Part shown: one piece after another, positions 14,158-22,742 of the stretch
How the letters are laid out: each line of letters begins with the position of its first letter
How positions within the stretch are numbered: the first letter of the stretch is position 1
Assembly (NCBI GenBank): GCA_002437405.1
Contig: DJPO01000069.1
Location: 1 to 25,348, forward strand
DNA length: 25,348 nucleotides
Reading direction: 5' to 3'
Source: Opitutia bacterium UBA6410
Lineage (GTDB): Bacteria; Verrucomicrobiota; Verrucomicrobiia; Opitutales; Intestinicryptomonadaceae
Notes under the pieces: generated by a model
Told to the model about the DNA's origin: nothing
Databases searched by the model: none
The model's input: the letters and a program-made list of their open reading frames with translations, nothing else
Made by a program: the position numbers and the translations under genes

Positions 14158-17100
14158 TTATTTCAGAAGCGAATTGAGGATACTGCCGCCGAGCTTTCTG
14201 ATTGCCTCGCGCGAGTCGTCCGATTCCGCCTGCGCATTTCCGCCCAGCAGCGTTTTCATCAGGTTGTTTTCGGGCTTCGAGACCGTTCCGTAGATTTTGA
14301 AGGAAAGCGCGTCGTACGCGTCGGCGAATTTCTCCGATTTTTTCTTTCCGAAGCCCGCCGAGACGAACGCCGCGCGCGCGGGAGTATCGTAGAGGGCTAC
14401 GTTTACGGGAATGTCGAGGCGGAAGTCCGCGAACTTTGCGTCGGGGTTGAAATAGATTTCGCCGCCCGAGGCGGAAAGCAGCATGTCGGGGGTTTTTATT
14501 TCGGCTGATACGATGTCGAAGTCGTACGTTTTCGAGCCCCTTGAGAGCCTGAAATCGACCGAGTCGTATTTCAAATCCGTGAAGAGCGATACGATTTCGC
14601 CGATTCCCGAAACCGCGTTGTTTTCGCGCTTGAGAATCGCTCCCGTTATTTTCAGCGCAGTGCCCGCGAGGTTTGCCGTCGCGCCCGCCGACGTGTTTTT
14701 GTCGATTAGCCGCAGGTGTCCGCCCGAGCTTTTCAGGACGGCTTCGCCCGTCAGATATTGGAAGAGGTGGGCGGCGTTGTTGCCCGCACCATATGCGGAA
14801 ATTTCGGCGTCGAATACGCCCGATACCATCGGATTTTCGGCGTCGGCGAAGATTTTTGCGGACTCGAAATTTTTTATTTTCGCCGAGAGAGCCGAGATTT
14901 TATAGGGCGTCGCCGCGCCCGCGTCGAACGTAGCTTCGAGCTTTGCGGTCAGCGACGAGCCGAGCAAATCCGCCTTTTCGAGATTCAGCGAGAGCGCGGA
15001 TTCGTCCGCCGTGAACACCGCTTTTGCGTCCGAGAACACCGTGCGCGCTCCGTACGAAATCGTCCCGACCTTGGCGGTTGCGTCGATTTTTTTGCCGACG
15101 TACCAGAACGCCTTCGTGTCTTTGGGGGCGAAGAAATCGGTCTTTTTCGCGGCGGAGTCGGAAACGGATTTGGGCGGCTGCGGGCGGACGATTTTTTTGC
15201 GTTCGGCGGTCGATTCGTCCGCAGCTTTGACGGCTTGGGCGTTGGGGTTGGAGAAAGCCTTGGAAAGCAGGAGCAGGTCTTCGACCACAACCGACTTTGC
15301 GTCGGCGTCGAGCTTCAGCGTCTCGGCGGTTTGCCCGATTTTCAGCGATGCCTCAGTGTGCCCGCGCGTGCTGTTGCCCGAAAGGTTCGCCACGATTTCC
15401 GAAATTTTGAAGTTTTTGTCGATTGGCACTTGTGCCGAAACTTCGATGTTGTCGAGCGTCCCCTGCGCCGAGTAGGTTTTCAGGTTGTCGATGCGCGCGT
15501 TTGCCGAAAGAACGTTGTTTTTCATTCCAGCGCGCGCCGTCAGATTCCCCGTCGAAACGTTCGCGAATTTTACCGCTGCGGGCTGTGCGAGCAGTGCGGG
15601 CAGGGCGGCCGTGAGGTTTGCGTCGGCGTCGGCGATTTTAAGTTCGGGCTTGAGCGCGCCGTCGAAGATTGCGGTTGCTACGGCGCATTCCGTGCCGCCA
15701 GATGCGATGGAGCATTTCGTAATTTTTACGCCAACTTTAGTGGCGTCGAATTTCGCCTCGGCTTCGAGCGTCGTTTTTACCGTAAGGTCGGCTACGAGCG
15801 TCTGGGCATTTTGTTTAAAATAAAGGCTTTCGATTTCCGCGTCCGCGTCGATTTTTGCGGTGTCGGCGTTTTTGAGCGAAATGTCGGCGTTGAGCGAAAC
15901 CGACTTTGCGTCCGCGCCCGCCGCAAAGGGTTTTATCGGGGCGAACGGGAATTTCTGCGCGGTGATTGTCGCGATTTTCCCGCTTTCGGGCGACAGTTTT
16001 TTCGTTGCGGTATCGAAGGAAAGCGGTGCGGTTGTCGCGACTTTCGCCATTTGCTTCCCCGATTTGTCGAATGCAGCGAAGGCGAATTTTTCGAGTTTTG
16101 CCGTGCCGTTTTCGTAGACCGCCGAAAGGTCGGAGTCCACGCTTATGCGGTATTCTTCGAGGTTGGCGACGGAGTAGATTTTTGCGGCGAACGGGTCGAT
16201 TGAGCCTTTTATTTTTGCGTTTGCCATAGCGCGCGTTTTGTCGCCTTGCGCCTTGATTTCGAGCGCGCATTGTCCGTTTTTCGAGTCGCCGACAGTCAGG
16301 AGTGCGTTGGCGTCGAATTTGGAGTCGAGCGCGGCGCGGGCGTCGATCGACAGGGTTGCCGCAATATTTTTGAGATAGTATTCGCCGTCTTTTTTAAGAA
16401 AGATTCGGGAGACCGAAATTGGGGCTACGGTTTTGAGCACGATTTTCCCGCCCGCAAATTCCGCCGCGAGTTTTCCGCCGATGTCCGAGCAGTCGAGCCC
16501 CTCGACAAAGTGGGTTGCGTAGCGCGCTGGAATGTTCGCGGTGATTTCGATTTTCCCCTCGGGGATTCCCGCGTCCGCCTCCAGAGCCGTTTTCACGGGC
16601 GAGGCGAGCTTTGCGAAAACTATGCTTTTGTCGCGTTCCGAAAAATACGCGTCGAGCTTTGAGATTCCCAGAATGTTGTTTTCGATGCTTGCGGAAAATT
16701 CTCCCGAAAGCTCGCATTCCCCGAGAAAGCCGAGCTGCTTGGAAATTTGCGACGGCTCGAAAAGCTGGTTTTTGACGACCCCGTTTACCTGCAGATTTTT
16801 GCCGAAGTCCGAGTATTTGACGGCGGCGAAGAGCGAGGACTTGAAGCTCGGAATGTCGCCAACGAAGGGCTTGAGGGCTGCGAGGTCGGCGTCGGAAACG
16901 TCGGCGCGGACGTTCCCGTTTGCGCCCGAAAAATCCTCAGAGAAGTCGCAGTCGAGCGCGAGCAGGCGCGAATTTTTGCGGGTTGCGACGAGCAGGATTT
17001 TGGGCGATTTGCCCGAGTTTTTTATCTCCGCCTGCACCGAAAAATTTTCGTCCCCGAGCTTTTCGGCGTGTACCGCGACATCGAGCGACGCGCTTCCCGA

Positions 17101-17691
17101 AACGGGTTTCAGATTCTTTTGTATTTCGAATTTTTTCGCCGAAAGAACGGCTTTGATAGTCGAGCCGTCCGCCGCGACGACCTGTGCGTCGGCGTCGAGC
17201 TGCCCGAGCGAGAATTCCCATTTTTTGAGCGTGTCGAGCGCGGAGGATTTTTTGGTTTCGCCCGCCGCGCCGTTGCTTGCTGTTTGCGGGGTTGGGGCGT
17301 CGGCTTTTGCGGTTTTTACGCTTTCTGCGGGCTGCGGCGTCTGCGCCGTCTCTTCCGACTTTTTCGCGAGGGCGACGCGCGCTCCCGAGATTTTCGCCGA
17401 TTCGATTTCCGCCTTATTCGAGAACAGTGCCGAAAGCGAATATTTTATTTTTGCCGAATAGAGCGAAATTTTCGTGCCGTCGGGCAGCGGAAGTTTTAGC
17501 CCCGAAACGTCGAGTCCGCCGAGCCCGACGGACAGCGATTCAACCGACGAATTCGGGAATTCCCCAGCGAGCACTCCGTTTGCAATGCGTGTCTGAAGCC
17601 CCGACGAGCAGAGCAGTACCGTTGCGGCGCATACGGCAAGCAGCGCGGCGGCTGCAGCCGAAACCAAAAAAATTTTCAAAAGCTTTTTCAT
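14158..17691 (-). CDS. Large AsmA-family envelope protein
   Basis: This 1177-residue protein starts with a signal-anchor (MKKLLKIFLVSAAAAALLAV), then a long beta-rich body with few cysteines, as in AsmA-like proteins that bridge the periplasm and are thought to move phospholipids to the outer membrane. Residues about 112-150 form an Ala/Pro/Thr/Lys-rich linker; a similar break lies near 820-850. The last 250 residues resemble the AsmA C-terminal region: a YLTGEAVLKSSGGHLRLID stretch, a VDFRLSRGSKTYDFD stretch, and IYGTVSKPENN. Its ATG overlaps the stop of the upstream membrane-protein gene (ATGA), and panB follows 1 bp later. AsmA membership is well supported by architecture; the substrate and exact subfamily are inferred. 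Confidence 0.82.
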   Translation of the reverse strand: MKKLLKIFLVSAAAAALLAVCAATVLLCSSGLQTRIANGVLAGEFPNSSVESLSVGLGGLDVSGLKLPLPDGTKISLYSAKIKYSLSALFSNKAEIESAKISGARVALAKKSEETAQTPQPAESVKTAKADAPTPQTASNGAAGETKKSSALDTLKKWEFSLGQLDADAQVVAADGSTIKAVLSAKKFEIQKNLKPVSGSASLDVAVHAEKLGDENFSVQAEIKNSGKSPKILLVATRKNSRLLALDCDFSEDFSGANGNVRADVSDADLAALKPFVGDIPSFKSSLFAAVKYSDFGKNLQVNGVVKNQLFEPSQISKQLGFLGECELSGEFSASIENNILGISKLDAYFSERDKSIVFAKLASPVKTALEADAGIPEGKIEITANIPARYATHFVEGLDCSDIGGKLAAEFAGGKIVLKTVAPISVSRIFLKKDGEYYLKNIAATLSIDARAALDSKFDANALLTVGDSKNGQCALEIKAQGDKTRAMANAKIKGSIDPFAAKIYSVANLEEYRISVDSDLSAVYENGTAKLEKFAFAAFDKSGKQMAKVATTAPLSFDTATKKLSPESGKIATITAQKFPFAPIKPFAAGADAKSVSLNADISLKNADTAKIDADAEIESLYFKQNAQTLVADLTVKTTLEAEAKFDATKVGVKITKCSIASGGTECAVATAIFDGALKPELKIADADANLTAALPALLAQPAAVKFANVSTGNLTARAGMKNNVLSANARIDNLKTYSAQGTLDNIEVSAQVPIDKNFKISEIVANLSGNSTRGHTEASLKIGQTAETLKLDADAKSVVVEDLLLLSKAFSNPNAQAVKAADESTAERKKIVRPQPPKSVSDSAAKKTDFFAPKDTKAFWYVGKKIDATAKVGTISYGARTVFSDAKAVFTADESALSLNLEKADLLGSSLTAKLEATFDAGAATPYKISALSAKIKNFESAKIFADAENPMVSGVFDAEISAYGAGNNAAHLFQYLTGEAVLKSSGGHLRLIDKNTSAGATANLAGTALKITGAILKRENNAVSGIGEIVSLFTDLKYDSVDFRLSRGSKTYDFDIVSAEIKTPDMLLSASGGEIYFNPDAKFADFRLDIPVNVALYDTPARAAFVSAGFGKKKSEKFADAYDALSFKIYGTVSKPENNLMKTLLGGNAQAESDDSREAIRKLGGSILNSLLK

Positions 17692-19295
17692 TGTATTATT
17701 TTATCGAAAATTTCGCGTTTTATGAAAACCGTGAGCAGCACATTGTTGCGCAGCCCGAAAAATTCGGTCGTATAACCTTTGCCCTGCAGGAGTTTTTCGA
17801 CGGCGTCCGCCGTTTGCGGGGCGCAGACTATCACTTCGAAGTCTGTGAGGTTTTGCGGAATTTCCGCCCCCCAGAACCCCGCATTGCGGTAGTTGCGCAA
17901 GTCCCACGGCGCGGGCCACGGGGATTCGCCGCCCATGATGAACGCCACGGGAATGTCGCCCTTGTATTCGGAGAATTTTTCGGCGGAGGCTATGCGTTTT
18001 AGGAGGTTTTTGTAGTCGCCGACGGTGTGGGCGAAAATCATCGGATTGCGCGGATCCTGCGCGTATCTCAACGTCGCGTTTGCCGTCAGCAGGTACTGCC
18101 AGTAGCCGAGCCCCGCCAGTAGCGCGGCGGAGGCAATCCAGACGACCGCGCGGCGGCTTTCGAGCAGCCAGCCTATCGCGTATCCAGCGGCGGCGCAGAC
18201 GAAGACCGTCGGCGAAAGCAGAAGCCACGGCGTCTTGTATGTCAGCGAGCTTAGCACCGCAATTTGCACCGCCGCATTGAGCGCGCAAAAGAGCGCGTAT
18301 GCCGCGCGCCGTTTTTCGACCCCGTCGTCCTTTCTGAAAAACACGAACGCCGCGCGGAGCGTACCGACAACCGCGAGCAGGCAAATCGGCAGTTCCCCGA
18401 AGTTCACTCCGCCGCTTTTCGAAACTCCGAGCAGATTCAAATAATACCAAAACGGCTCGGAGAAGTCGCGGTTTGCGGATTTTTCGAAAAAGTGCCCGTA
18501 CGACAAAAACGCGTCGGCGATTCCCGACGGATTCGCGCCGAACGACGAATAGAAGACGCACAAAACGGCGGCGAATCCCAAAGCAAACGAAAGCGCGTAT
18601 CCGAAAATTTTCCGAACGCCGACTCCGAAAAGCTCGCGGCGCAATTTCCCGAACGGCAGGACGACCGCTGCCGCCGCGACGGCGATGGCAAAGAACGCGA
18701 TGACCGACGTTTCCTTCGTCGCCTGCGCGAATCCCGCGCAAAGCCCGCATGTCGCAGCCCAGCCCCATGAGGGTTTTTTCAGAAATTCCCAAGCGCATTG
18801 TGCGGTGGCGAAAACCGCCGCCGCGAAAATTATTTCGTGCACGAAATATCCCGCGTATATGCACGAAAGCCCCGAGAGCGCGAACGCCGCGCACGCGCCC
18901 CACGCCGCCGCACGCCCGCTCGACGCCGCGCCGATAAGGTACAGCAGAAAGACGCAAAACAGCCACGGGGTCAGCAGTTTTCTGAGCAGCGGAATCGAGA
19001 TTCCGTCGCGCTTAGACTGCACGGGGGTGTCGGTGTCGATATTCGCTTCGCTGGCCATATCGAAGCTTTTGAGCATTGGCATTGCGTAGCATAGATATGC
19101 GTAATAATAGAGTGTCGGGCCGTGCGGGCCGTTGGGGTTGTAGATGTACGAGCCCGAATCCAGAAGCTTTGCGAAGGTCGAAGCCTGTTCCGATTCGTCA
19201 GCATGCGGCACGCGCGTAGAGATGTTCGTTTCGCGCACGAAAAACGACGCTGCGAACGTCAACGCCAACAGGATTATGCAGACCGCCTTTTTCAT
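17688..19295 (-). CDS. TIGR03663/Agl23-like GT-C membrane glycosyltransferase
   Basis: This 535-residue protein has an N-terminal membrane helix, a first external loop with HADESEQA (31-38) and NPNGPHGPTLYYYAYL (53-68), then roughly ten more membrane helices and a C-terminal soluble part of about 130 residues. The acidic pair after histidine and the HGP-YYY segment match the GT-C-like family TIGR03663, named after archaeal Agl23 and related to PMT/ArnT enzymes that use lipid-linked sugars. The frame extends upstream, but the ATG at 19293-19295 overlaps the thioesterase stop (ATGA) and starts a proper signal-anchor. The acceptor could be a lipid or protein in the envelope; this is inference. 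Confidence 0.83.
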   Translation of the reverse strand: MKKAVCIILLALTFAASFFVRETNISTRVPHADESEQASTFAKLLDSGSYIYNPNGPHGPTLYYYAYLCYAMPMLKSFDMASEANIDTDTPVQSKRDGISIPLLRKLLTPWLFCVFLLYLIGAASSGRAAAWGACAAFALSGLSCIYAGYFVHEIIFAAAVFATAQCAWEFLKKPSWGWAATCGLCAGFAQATKETSVIAFFAIAVAAAAVVLPFGKLRRELFGVGVRKIFGYALSFALGFAAVLCVFYSSFGANPSGIADAFLSYGHFFEKSANRDFSEPFWYYLNLLGVSKSGGVNFGELPICLLAVVGTLRAAFVFFRKDDGVEKRRAAYALFCALNAAVQIAVLSSLTYKTPWLLLSPTVFVCAAAGYAIGWLLESRRAVVWIASAALLAGLGYWQYLLTANATLRYAQDPRNPMIFAHTVGDYKNLLKRIASAEKFSEYKGDIPVAFIMGGESPWPAPWDLRNYRNAGFWGAEIPQNLTDFEVIVCAPQTADAVEKLLQGKGYTTEFFGLRNNVLLTVFIKREIFDKIIQ

Positions 19296-19699
19296 TTGTC
19301 CCCGTACGCTTTCAGAAGAACCTCCGCGTACTCGCGCGGGGGCTTTACGGGCGCGCCCTCGGTGTTGACGAAAACGTGGACGGTTTCCGCCTCGGCGAGC
19401 AGCACGCCGTTTGCGTAGATTTTGTATTCGACTTTGATTTTGACGCTCGGACGCTCGACAATCGCGCTCTCGACAACTACGGTGTCGCCGAAGCGCGCGG
19501 GGCGTTTGTATTTCAGGTGCGCCTCGACGACGGGCAGGTGGTAGCCCTGTTCGTTCATCTGGCGGTAGTCCAGCCCGATGGACTCGATTAGCGCGAGCCT
19601 CGAGCACTCGCACCACGGCAGGTAGTTTGCGTGGTAGACCACCCCCATCGCGTCGGTTTCGGCGAATCTGACTTTGAGCGTTGCGCTGCCTTTAATCAT
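19292..19699 (-). CDS. Hotdog-fold acyl-CoA thioesterase (YbgC/FadM type)
   Basis: A 135-residue single hotdog domain of the 4-hydroxybenzoyl-CoA thioesterase/YbgC class, which hydrolyses acyl-CoA thioesters. The family active site is clear: VRFAETDAMGVVYHANYLPW, with D16 as the catalytic aspartate and H/N in the YHANY turn. DTVVVES and VKIKVEYKIY form the central strands. It overlaps lysA by 8 bp upstream and the GT-C gene by 4 bp downstream. YbgC often sits with Tol-Pal genes; there are none here. Substrate chain length cannot be read from sequence. Confidence 0.93.
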   Translation of the reverse strand: MIKGSATLKVRFAETDAMGVVYHANYLPWCECSRLALIESIGLDYRQMNEQGYHLPVVEAHLKYKRPARFGDTVVVESAIVERPSVKIKVEYKIYANGVLLAEAETVHVFVNTEGAPVKPPREYAEVLLKAYGDK

Positions 19700-20945
19700 C
19701 TTCGACTTCGTTTTGCAGGATTTGTTCGAGGGTCTGGCGGCGGCGCATAAGCTTCAGCGAGCCGTCGGACTTGAGCATAATCTCGGGCGCGGCGGGATAG
19801 GAATTGTAGTTTTGCGTGCACATCGAAGCGCAGTATGCACCCGCGCCGCCGATTGCGCAAAAGTCGCCTATCGACGCCTTGGCGAGCCTGCGGGGCAGGA
19901 GGCCTTCGGGGTCGCCCTGCGCGGGGGTGAGAATGTCGCCGCTCTCGCAGCAGTGTCCCGATACGATGTAGTCGGCCTCCGCGTTGTCGGGAGTCTTTTG
20001 CAGGACTTCAATCGGGTGCTGTGCGCCGTAAATCGAGGGGCGCAGAATGTCGGTCATGCCCGTGTCGAGCTTGAGGAATTTGTATCCGCCTTCGCCCGTG
20101 TCGCACATATCCTGAACGGTCGATAGCACCGCCGCGCAGTTCGCGACCAAAAAAGTGCCCGGTTCGATTTCGAAGTGCAGCTTTCTGCCCGTCTTTTCGG
20201 CGAATTGCGCCACGAGCTTTGCGACGGGCTCGCCGATTTTCTGGAGATCCGTGGATTTTTCGTATTCCATTCTGCCGACTTTGTAGCCGCCGCCCATATT
20301 GAGGATTTTCACGTCGGGGAAGAGCGCGACAGTCCCGAGGCTCATTTCCGCGACTTTCTGCCAGACGAGCGGGTCGGAGCCCGAGCCGATGTGCGTGTGG
20401 ATTCTCACGATTTTCAGCCCGTGCTTTTCGGCGGTCTGCTTGATTTGCGGGATATATTCGTGCCAGATGCCGAAGCTCGAGGCGGGGCCGCCGACGTTCG
20501 TGCGGTTCGTGCCGCCCGAGCCGAGCCCGGGGTTGATTCTCACGCCGACTTCGCTGTTGGGATTCGCCTTCCCGAATTCGTCGAGCTGGCGGATTGAGCA
20601 CGCGTTGTATTTGACGCCCAGCTTGTGGAGCTCGGCGAGGTTGTCGGGCAGCTGCTGGGAGGAAAGCGAGATGTGGTCGGCGGGGATTCCCGCGAGCATT
20701 GCGCGTTTGACTTCGTACGCGCTCGAGGCGTCGATGTGCAGCCCAAGCGAGTTGAAAAGCCGCAGGATCGCGCGGTTCGAGGACGCCTTCATCGCAAAGC
20801 GCACGGTGATGCCGAACGCGTTGGGGAACGCGAGCGCCTTTTTAGCCTGCGCGATAAGGGCGGCTTCGTCGTAAACGTAGCACGGCGTTGAGAACTTTTC
20901 GGCGATTTTTTCCGCCGCTTCGTATGTCAGAAAAGTCTTTTCCAT
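19692..20945 (-). CDS. lysA: Diaminopimelate decarboxylase
   Basis: LysA removes CO2 from meso-diaminopimelate to give lysine, the last step of lysine synthesis. The 417-residue protein is a fold-type III PLP enzyme: K53 in FAMKASSN forms the Schiff base, HIGSG (185-189) and GGG (218-220) bind phosphate, C333-E334-S335 in GHCCESGD is the catalytic motif from the partner subunit, and ILRPSIYGAQH (300-310) and Y380 complete the substrate site. EPGT (261-264) replaces the common EPGR, and GSGG (142-145) with NRTNVGG (147-153) is an unusual loop, so a related decarboxylase (for example carboxynorspermidine) is a lesser alternative. It starts 27 bp after dsbD and overlaps the thioesterase gene. 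Confidence 0.92.
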   Translation of the reverse strand: MEKTFLTYEAAEKIAEKFSTPCYVYDEAALIAQAKKALAFPNAFGITVRFAMKASSNRAILRLFNSLGLHIDASSAYEVKRAMLAGIPADHISLSSQQLPDNLAELHKLGVKYNACSIRQLDEFGKANPNSEVGVRINPGLGSGGTNRTNVGGPASSFGIWHEYIPQIKQTAEKHGLKIVRIHTHIGSGSDPLVWQKVAEMSLGTVALFPDVKILNMGGGYKVGRMEYEKSTDLQKIGEPVAKLVAQFAEKTGRKLHFEIEPGTFLVANCAAVLSTVQDMCDTGEGGYKFLKLDTGMTDILRPSIYGAQHPIEVLQKTPDNAEADYIVSGHCCESGDILTPAQGDPEGLLPRRLAKASIGDFCAIGGAGAYCASMCTQNYNSYPAAPEIMLKSDGSLKLMRRRQTLEQILQNEVEDD

Positions 20946-20972
20946 TGTCGAAAATAAAGCGGCAGTATTACA

Positions 20973-22634
20973 CTATCTTGCGGCTTTGTCAACCGCTTCG
21001 ATTACCGCCGACTGCGTAAGGACGGCGGGCAGGACTATCGGCGGCTTGCCGCTTTCGGCGGGGTAGAGGAGGTTGAGCGGAACGCCCGCGCGCCCGAATT
21101 TCCCGAGCTCCCGCGCGATGTCCGCGTTTTTGTTCGTCCAGTCGCCCACGAGCATTTTTATTTTTTTGTCGGCGAAGAGCTTTTTGATTTTTTCGGACTC
21201 GAGGATTGTTTTGTTGTATTGGCAGGTCAGACACCACGACGCCGTGAAGTCCACATAGACCGTGTGCCCCTGCGCGCGCAGCCGCCCGAGCTTTTCCGCC
21301 GACCACGCGTTTTCGGCGGTCGCGATTTTGTCGGGCTCGGGGGAGAACGGGGTATCCGCCGCAATCCAGACCGCCGCCGCCGCCGCGCCTATGCAAACGA
21401 TGTTTGCCGCCGCGCGGATTTTCCGCGAAAAGTGCGGGAGCGAATAAAGCCCGTATAGCCGAAGCCCGACTGCGAGCACCAACGCCGCCGCCATAATCCG
21501 CGCGGGCGACTGCGTCTGGTTGCAGTAGACCCACGCGAGCCATATCGCCGACGCGAAGAGCGGCAGGGCGAGAATCCGTTTTAATATTTCCGTCCACACG
21601 CCCGCTTTGGGGAGGAATTTTTTCGGGTCGGCGCACAGAGCCAGCAGGACGTACGGGGCAGACATTCCGAGCCCGAGAGCAGCGAAAATCGAAAGCGACG
21701 CCCACGCCGAAACTTCCGCCGCCAACGCCGCCCCAACGGCAGTTCCCATAAACGGGGCGGTGCATGGGCTCGCCACCAAAACCGCCAATACGCCCGACAT
21801 CGCCGCCGAAACATATTTGTTTTTGCATCCAACCGCAAAGCCTCCAGCAAAGCCCGCGCCGATTTCGAATACGCCCGCAAAGCTCAAGCCCATTGCGAAA
21901 AACAGCAGCGCCATCGCCGCCGCGAAAATCGGGTTTTGCAGCTGGAATCCCCACCCAAGCTCCGCGCCCGCGCCGCGCAAAACCGCGAGCGCCCCGCCGA
22001 GCGCGAGGAACGATATTATTATCCCAGCCGAATAAGCCGCCGCCCCCGCGAGCCGTCCGCCAAGCCCCTGCGACTGCCGCGCGAACGACGCGATTTTAAG
22101 CCCGATTACGGGGAATACGCACGGCATCAAATTCAGAATCGCCCCGCCCAAAAACGCCGCGAAAAGCGCGTACCACAACGCCGAGCTTCGGGCGGCGGGG
22201 GCGGAGGGCAGGTCGAAATCGAACGTCTTTTTTATCGGTACGCAGACATCGGAGCACGCGAGCATTTCGACCGTCGCCCGAAGTTTTTCCTTTGCCGCCT
22301 TTTCCCCCGCCGCCGAAAGCTTTGCATAAACTTTGAAGTCGCCCGAATAGCCCTTCGATTTTATTCCGAAATATTCGAAGGTTTGCGGCTCGGGGAATTT
22401 TAACGAATCGAGCCTCCAGCCGTTGGGCGGGGTTATCGAAATACGCGTGGGGCTTCCGTTTTCGGAGGGTTCGGCGGAATAGATGTGCTCGCCGTCGGGT
22501 ATTTTGAAGTCGAAGACGATTTCGGCGGATTTCTTCCCGTCGATTTCGAGCGCGGCGGATACGTCCGCAGCCCGCGCCGCGGAAACTGCGCAAAATATGA
22601 ATAGCAAAAAAATACCCGATAGCGTCCGAATCAT
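20973..22634 (-). CDS. dsbD: Thiol:disulfide interchange protein DsbD
   Basis: DsbD carries electrons from cytoplasmic thioredoxin across the inner membrane to periplasmic thiol-disulfide proteins. All three domains are here: a signal peptide (MIRTLSGIFLLFIFCAVSAA), an N-terminal immunoglobulin-like domain with C127 and C131 in CSDVCVP, a membrane domain with the redox pair C172 (NLMPCVFPVIGLK) and C291 (ASPCTAPFMG), and a thioredoxin-like C-terminal domain with C468-L-T-C471 in FTASWCLTC. A TTG at 22670 is in frame, but the ATG at 22634 directly precedes the signal peptide. Total is 553 residues, normal for DsbD. It is the first gene of the long minus-strand run, divergent from hisD. Confidence 0.95.
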   Translation of the reverse strand: MIRTLSGIFLLFIFCAVSAARAADVSAALEIDGKKSAEIVFDFKIPDGEHIYSAEPSENGSPTRISITPPNGWRLDSLKFPEPQTFEYFGIKSKGYSGDFKVYAKLSAAGEKAAKEKLRATVEMLACSDVCVPIKKTFDFDLPSAPAARSSALWYALFAAFLGGAILNLMPCVFPVIGLKIASFARQSQGLGGRLAGAAAYSAGIIISFLALGGALAVLRGAGAELGWGFQLQNPIFAAAMALLFFAMGLSFAGVFEIGAGFAGGFAVGCKNKYVSAAMSGVLAVLVASPCTAPFMGTAVGAALAAEVSAWASLSIFAALGLGMSAPYVLLALCADPKKFLPKAGVWTEILKRILALPLFASAIWLAWVYCNQTQSPARIMAAALVLAVGLRLYGLYSLPHFSRKIRAAANIVCIGAAAAAVWIAADTPFSPEPDKIATAENAWSAEKLGRLRAQGHTVYVDFTASWCLTCQYNKTILESEKIKKLFADKKIKMLVGDWTNKNADIARELGKFGRAGVPLNLLYPAESGKPPIVLPAVLTQSAVIEAVDKAAR

Positions 22635-22703
22635 ATTTTTATAGATTACGGCTCGGGTGGCTGTGTTCAATAAAATTTCGGCTTCGGGGCGTTGCGTATA
22701 GGC

Positions 22704-22732
22704 TTGATTTGTGGCGGGGTCTTTGAAATAAT
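22704..22732 (+). promoter_or_regulatory. Candidate promoter for hisD giving a very short leader
   Basis: TTGATT (22704-22709), a 17-bp spacer and AATAAT (22727-22732, five of six) lie just before the hisD ATG at 22743. Transcription would start near 22739, leaving only a few leader bases. Confidence 0.45.
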
Positions 22733-22742
22733 CGCGCGCATA

